Source: Diplolepis rosae (lineage: Eukaryota > Arthropoda > Insecta > Hymenoptera > Diplolepididae). From it: a stretch of DNA of 64,000 nucleotides. Within the stretch, counting starts at the first letter, position 1. Each line of letters starts with the position of its first letter. The position numbers and the translations under genes are program-made. Under the pieces are notes generated by a model. It did not search any database. It was not told the origin of the DNA and saw only the letters and a program-made list of their open reading frames with translations. This document shows positions 58,238-64,000 of the stretch, piece by piece. The stretch lies in NCBI GenBank assembly GCA_030998225.1, contig JAPYXD010000382.1, forward strand, positions 930,001-994,000, in the 5' to 3' direction.

Positions 58238-61200
58238 TTGTGTAATTTTACATTATTTGAAATGAAAAATTTACTATTTAATTTTTCTAATGTATTAGTT
58301 GAATATTTGTCTGATTCATTCCTTGGCTTCGTGAAAACGGACATTTCTGCAAAAGAAGTTTTGCTGAGCTTAGATACCATTTATGAACGAAAGAGTTTGG
58401 CTACACAGCTGGCAATTCGAAAGAAATTGCTCAGTCTGAAATTGAAAGGAGATATTCCTTTAATTAAACACTTCACAATTTTCGATGATCTAATAACAGA
58501 GTTATCAGCCGCAGGTGCACGCTTAGAAGAGACTGACAAAGTGTCACATTTATTACTAACACTCCCAACAGTGTATGATGGAGTCATCACAGCCATTGAA
58601 ACGTTGTCAGAGGATAATTTGACTTTAGCGTTTGTGAAAACTTGATTGTTAGATCATGAAGTCAAATTGAAGACAGAGAGTAGTGACACGAGTGTAAAAG
58701 TCCTTCAAGCTTCTCAAGAAAATGGCCAAATAAAAGGAAAGCAGAATAACTTAACCAATTCAAAGTTCAAAGGAAAATTCAAGAAGAATCACAATAGACG
58801 GAACTTCAAGTCCAATAGGAAGAATTCAGGAAATATAAAGTGTTAATATTGTGGTAGAAATAACCACGTAATTAAAGATTGCATCTTTTACACGAGGAGT
58901 AAACAGTATTCAGCAGAGAGAGATAGTACGGTGCAGACAATAGATACAAGTCAACCTACAACATCATATTCAAATACTTCAGGTTTTGCTTTCATGACTG
59001 GAAATAATCAGTATGATAAAAGCAGCAATAAAATCATTTTTCTTCTGGATTCGGGAGCTTCGGATCATCTCATCAACAATGAAGAATTATACTCTAGCTC
59101 GAATGAATTGAATCCACCTGTCAAAATCTCTGTGGCAAAGAGCGGAACTTTTATTACGGCTACGAAAAAAGGAATTATCAACGTTACGAGTAATATCGGT
59201 GTTCAAGGAGTTTTGGAGGATGTTCTCTACTGCCCAGAAGTGCCGAATAATCTTCTATCAGTTCCAAAGATGCTGCAAGCCCAGATGAGTATATGTTTCA
59301 ATCCAAATGGGGTTGAAATAAGTAAAAACGGTAAAATAATAATGACCGGTAAGCCCATGAATAATTTAATTTCTATTGAATTTATCGTTGATGCAAATAT
59401 AATTAATAATAAGAAAGTTTATAATGCAATAGGCAATAATTATGAAATATGGCATCAGCGATTGGGTCATAGGGGTAAATCAAAATTTTTAGAGTTGAAG
59501 AATAAACGGATGGTCAATGATATTAATTTAATTGATAATATCATGCCAAATGATAAATTATGTGAAGCTTGTATTTTTGGAAAACAAGCACGATTACCTT
59601 TTCAAAAGAAAAAAAATAAGGACTATATCAAACGACCACTGTTTATTGTTCATTCTGATGTGTGTGGTCCAGTCACTCCTTCTACAATTGACAATAAGAA
59701 TTACTTCGTAATTTTTATTGACGAATATACGCACTATTGTGTTACATATCTGATAACTTATAAATCAGATGTATTTCATGTTTTTAAAGACTTTATTGCA
59801 AAAAGTGAAGATCATTTTAATTTAAAAGTATCGAATTTATATTGTGATAATGGTAGAGAATATTTATCAAATGAGATGAAAGACTATTGTGTAATTAAAG
59901 GCATCAGCTATCACTTAACAGTTCCACATACTCCAGCATTAAATGGAGTTTCAGAGAGAATGGTACGAACAATTACCGAGAAAGCACGTACATTAATAAA
60001 CGGTGCAAAGATAAATAAAGTATTTTGGGGAGAAGCAGTTTTAACTGCTACGTATCTAATAAATAGAACCCCAACAAATGCTCTGAAACAAAATAAAACA
60101 CCATACGAATTATGGCACAGTAAAAAGCCACAGTTGAAATATTTGAAAATTTTTGGTAGTACAGTTTATATGCATAATAAAATTAGAAAAACTAAATTCG
60201 AAGATAAATCTTCGAAAGGAGTATTAGTTGGTTACGAAACGAACGGTTATAAAGTATGGAATGTGGAATCTGGAAGGTTTGTTGTAGTGCGAGATGTGAT
60301 AATTGATGAATTTAACTTCTTGGTATCTAGACCAGAAATGGGACTTCAAGAAGTTGAAATTGAAAACTTTAATAAAACTGATGAACATAATGTTTTTAGT
60401 AAATCAGTTGAGTCTCGAAAATCTGATAATAATAAATCAGATATATTTCTGGGTACTGAATCTGAAGAAACTGAATCAGATGAGCTAGAACCAAGTAATG
60501 ATGTAAATCCAAATGAAAAATTGGATAAGTCAAATAAATCTGTAATTGAAACAGATAAACACAACCAGTCAAAATCTCATGAAAATCTAAATAAAAATCA
60601 AGCAGTAACAAATTTAAGGAGTGACAGGAACAAACATAAACCTCATGTTTCATACGAGGAAACTAGTTATCTGTTGTGTGCAGAATCTATAGTTTGCAAA
60701 GTTCCAAATTCTTTTCATGAAATTAAAAAGAGAGATGATAGAGAAAAATGGGAAGAAGCAATCAAAGATGAAATAAATTCACTTTCGATTAATAATACTT
60801 GGACTTTAGTGTCAAGACCAGCATATAAAAATATTGTAGATTGTAAATGGGTTTTCACTATAAAGAACGATGAATTTGGGAATCCAAATAAATATAAGGC
60901 TCGTCTTGTTGCCCGTGGTTTCAGTCAGGAATATTTAATCGACTACAATGAAATCGAAACTGCTTTTTTGAATGGAACATTAAAAGAGCAAATTTATATG
61001 AGAGTTCCAGAAGGTGTAAAATGTAATGCAAATCAAGTTTGTAAATTAAATAAAGCACTTTATGGTCTAAAACAGGCAGCAAGATGTTGGTTTGAGACCT
61101 TTGAAAAAGCTTTGCTAGATAAGGGATTCCAAAATTCATCAGTAGATCGATGCATTTATTTCTTAGATAATGGAGATATATCGAAGAATATATATGTTGT

Positions 61201-62154
61201 ACTCTATGTCGATGATTTGGTGATTGCTACAGCTAACATTCAATCAATGAATAGTTTCAAAACTTATTTAATGAATAGATTTCGTATGACAGATTTAAAA
61301 GAGATCAAACTATTTCTTGGAATAAGAATTGAAAGAAATAACAATATAATTACTCTAGATCAAAATTCTTACATTAAAACAGTTTTGAATAAGTTCAACA
61401 TGAATGATTGCAATGCTGTAAGCACATCTCTTCCAAATAAAATTAATTATGTGGATTTAAATTCTGATGAGAAATATGATGCTCCGTGTAGGAATCTCAT
61501 TGGATGCTTAATGTACATAATGGTTTGTACATGGCCCGACTTGAGTACAGCAATAAATATTCTAAGTAGATATTGTAATAAAAATAATAGAGAACTATGG
61601 CAATGTTTAAAAAGAGTTCTAAGATATTTGAAAGGCTCAATGAATTTGAAATTAACTTATAGAAAAGGTAATTACGACCAAATTTTAATTGGCTATGTTG
61701 ATTCTAATTGGGGTGGTGATGAAGGAACAGATAGAAAAAGCACTACTGGCTATCTATTTAAATTATTTGAACGATGTACAATTTGCTGGAATACAAAAAG
61801 ACAAGCATCGGTAGCTGTTTCTTCTACAGAAGCTGAGTATATGGCTCTTTTTGAAGCTGTGAAAGAAGCATTATGGCTTAAATCTCTAGCGAAAAGTATA
61901 AATATTAAGTTCTTCAAACCAATAACAATCTATGAAGATAATATGGGCTGTATAAGTATAGCAAATAACCCAACTAATCATAAGAGATCGAAACATATAG
62001 ACATTAAATATCATTTCTCTAGGGAGCAAATATAGAAAAGAAGGTAATCACACTTGAACATGTTTCAACAGGTGACCAGATAGCAGACGCACTGACTAAA
62101 CCATTACCATCAGCAAAATTTCTGGAATTTAGAAAAGGAATGGGTATTGAGTAA
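58238..62154 (+). pseudogene. Copia gag-pol polyprotein, single frame with two stops, an RT deletion and a late frameshift
   Basis: One frame spans 58238-62035. Gag (UBN2-type, [20 protein letters not shown]) meets TGA at 58643, where an Arg codon is expected. The zinc knuckle C-x2-C-x4-H-x4-C (about 58838) contains TAA at 58844. From 58931: protease LLDSGASDH; integrase zinc-binding HQRLGH...CEACIFGK; the DDE core (HSDVCGP, YCDNGREY, ALNGVSERMVRTI); a Ser/Asn/Glu-rich linker; RT (VDCKWVFTIKNDEFGN, KARLVARGFSQEY); YVDDLVIA at about 61205; and RNase H (VDSNWGG, SSTEAEYMAL, EDNMGC). Near 60952 DYNE joins directly to IETAFLNG, dropping about 35 residues that should hold the first RT catalytic Asp. 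A two-base insertion near 62030 shifts the last 40 codons (ALTKPLP...), which end at TAA 62152. Confidence 0.92.
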
Positions 62155-62394
62155 TGGAAGCGCCGATAAATATCAATATATTATTAAGAAAACAAAATAT
62201 TGTATTAATTGATCGGAGAGATGGTCTGAGCAGGTTTTTCTGGGTTTCCCTGTTCCTTGCAACGGATGTTGGACCATATGTAATTCCCCAGATTGCATGA
62301 GGAAGGAATGTTAGGGTTTAAATTGATATTATTTAGAATAGTTAATTCAAATAAGGTACTTTTATTATGAGTGGATTAATTTTTGAGGGGGCGT

Positions 62395-62798
62395 GTTGAA
62401 ATGTGTACGCTCAACAATATAATAAACTGTCAAAAATCACTCGACATAGAAATTTAGTTAGACTGAGAGAACGAAGAAATGCGAGTTAAAATATTGTAAT
62501 ATATTAAGGGCACTTTAAATTTCCTTTCATAGAAAATCATAATTTACGACAGGGCAGGCGCCGAACTCAAGAGCCTGTAAAATCCAAAACGCATGCTGGA
62601 CAGATGAATAAAAACTCTGTTCTCTAGGTCCATAAACTCTTTCTTAAGTTAGTCATTTTTCTTGTAGAGTTTTCTTTTATTTTAGTGTTTCAGTAGAAGT
62701 CCTCTAGGATAGACGTACCTTCCTCATGCTATTGAGAATAAAAGTCTTAGTGAAAACATATTGACTTCATCTGATTTTAATCTAAAACTCCCACACCT
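62395..62798 (+). repeat. 3' LTR of the Copia element
   Basis: Starts TGTTGAAATGTGTACGC after the polypurine tract and contains AATAAA signals near 62608 and 62739. The right boundary (CCCACA) is tentative. Confidence 0.6.
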
Positions 62799-63400
62799 AA
62801 TTCTAATAGTTTTCAATATTTTGGAGTAAAGTCGGTTATCGAACATTAAAATTACATAAGTTTTTTTGGAAATTTTGATATTTCAGACATTACTGTAGAT
62901 AAGTAAAATTCTCCCTTTTTAAACAATATGTATGCAAATTTTATATAATTACAATTAATCAGTATGTATAATTTTGCGCAGTTTATTATTGTGATCAATA
63001 CTACATCAATACTACGTTTCGAAACTCATTTTTTATAAATACAAACCAACAGCAACATTTTAACATTTATATTACTGTTTATTACATTTATCATCAAGAC
63101 TTTTCTTTTTTTCTGGAAAGATTCAAAATTACACCCGATAATCATGGATATTTTTATTAATATATTATTATATTTTTAGTATTTTGAGTACAAACCGTCA
63201 AATAAGTCAATTCCACGTTGAATACTCGCAAAAATCTCTTTATACGCTTTTTTACTATGTACATGTAATTATTCACATGGCATCACTGACAGACTGACTG
63301 CACGCATCATATAATGCGCATAACAGCGCATAGAAACAAGTAGGATATGGAGGGGATCCCTCTCGCGCTCGATGCAGAGAGGTCGCCGATGCTCGAGCTT
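62799..63400. other. AT-rich DNA, no gene
   Basis: Nothing recognised. The last 100 bases are more GC-rich and contain an AATGCGCATAACAGCGCAT imperfect palindrome near 63314. Confidence 0.5.
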
Positions 63401-63429
63401 CTCGTTATAGGGAATCTCGAGTGTACTTG
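63401..63429 (-). repeat. 29-bp inverted partner of 58019-58047
   Basis: The reverse complement reads CAAGTACACTCGAGATTCCC..., one mismatch from the left copy. The pair brackets the truncated Copia element at 5.4 kb separation. Confidence 0.6.
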
Positions 63430-64000
63430 GATTTGAAATATATAATCTGAATAAATGACAATCTTCGAGATGGTTCTTTATAATTACGATGCTGCTTTAC
63501 AGAAACTATTAAACTATAAACTAGTGGTAAAGAAGCCTTTTGCCTATCTTACTATCAAAGTCTACAACATAACTTTTAGTTGGAAGACAAAGAAAAATAC
63601 CTAAATTTTTCTATCATAAAAATTCATTTCAACACTCTTTTTCCTAATTGTCAGTAGCTACTGACTCTTCGAGCAAAACAGTTGTGTCAAGTACAAAAGT
63701 AAAAAAATTTCGTTGATGATCAAAATGTCAGTAAATGAATTAAGAGTACGTTCAAATACGTAAAGTGTAAAAAAGAACTCTGTCGTGCCTGAGAGAAAAA
63801 TGTTAACGAAGAGATTTAGTGTGCTCGCCTAGCACAGCTCAGCTCAACTTTCGGTTTTTCAAAATTCGCATTTTTGAAAATTATATGTTTAAACAAATTT
63901 CGAAATAATTTGTTTTAATTTTAATTTTTCTGAGCATTGTAAATTTCCTTAAAAAAGCAATTATTACTGTATCTCTATAGAGAATAATATTGACTTTGTA
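63430..64000. other. AT-rich DNA, no gene
   Basis: No open frame, repeat or motif that I can support. Confidence 0.55.

Larger units (their letters stand above)
58238..62798 (+). mobile_element. Copia-type LTR retrotransposon, 5'-truncated, 3' LTR present
   Basis: Gag-protease-integrase-RT-RNase H order, as in Ty1/Copia. The gag N-terminus, primer binding site and 5' LTR are missing; similarity begins within gag at about 58280. A polypurine tract (GAGGGGGCG) ends at 62394, directly before TGTTGAAATG at 62395. The right end near 62798 (ACTCCCACA) is my estimate, since no second LTR is available for comparison. Confidence 0.88.

Overview
This is an AT-rich, gene-poor stretch of an animal nuclear genome, almost certainly an arthropod. 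Everything recognisable is repetitive: a Penelope-like element (PLE) with a GIY-YIG domain, Gypsy, Copia, P-element-like and piggyBac-like elements, several MITEs and foldback elements, and two unrelated satellites. This mix, and the style of the Copia and helix-turn-helix proteins, suggests an insect, possibly a hymenopteran (weak inference). No rRNA, tRNA, CRISPR or bacterial operon is visible. The only hint of a host gene is a tiny possible signal-peptide exon near 47.4 kb.

Layout. (1) 1-34.8 kb is a satellite of ~147-bp and ~156-bp related monomers with higher-order structure. Two nearly identical PLE copies (about 1.02-4.43 and 12.38-15.79 kb) lie inside it at a spacing of ~11.36 kb. The leader of a third copy (34.8-35.75 kb) marks the right edge of the array. 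All three leaders carry a hammerhead-ribozyme-like motif, each with one core base broken. (2) 35.75-46.6 kb is a graveyard of inverted-repeat DNA: a Gypsy remnant with a 4-bp target duplication and a visible empty-site paralogue, foldback elements whose arms carry hammerhead-like cores, a TTAA-flanked foldback, and a 2.65-kb P-element-like transposon with a perfect 8-bp target duplication. (3) 46.6-51.5 kb holds two abutting TTA-flanked MITEs, another long foldback, and broken transposon-derived coding regions. (4) 51.7-54.3 kb is a 145-bp satellite with an inverted outlier fragment. (5) 54.9-57.5 kb is a dead piggyBac-like element with long inverted arms. (6) 58.2-62.8 kb is a 5'-truncated Copia element with a 3' LTR, inside a pair of 29-bp inverted sequences 5.4 kb apart.

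Nothing here looks like a working operon or pathway. The notable biology is how mobile elements and satellite DNA interact: a PLE copied with a satellite higher-order repeat instead of by retrotransposition, and repeated hammerhead-like motifs in the PLE leaders and in separate foldback elements. Boundaries given with 'about' were set by eye from internal comparisons; no alignment or database search was run.
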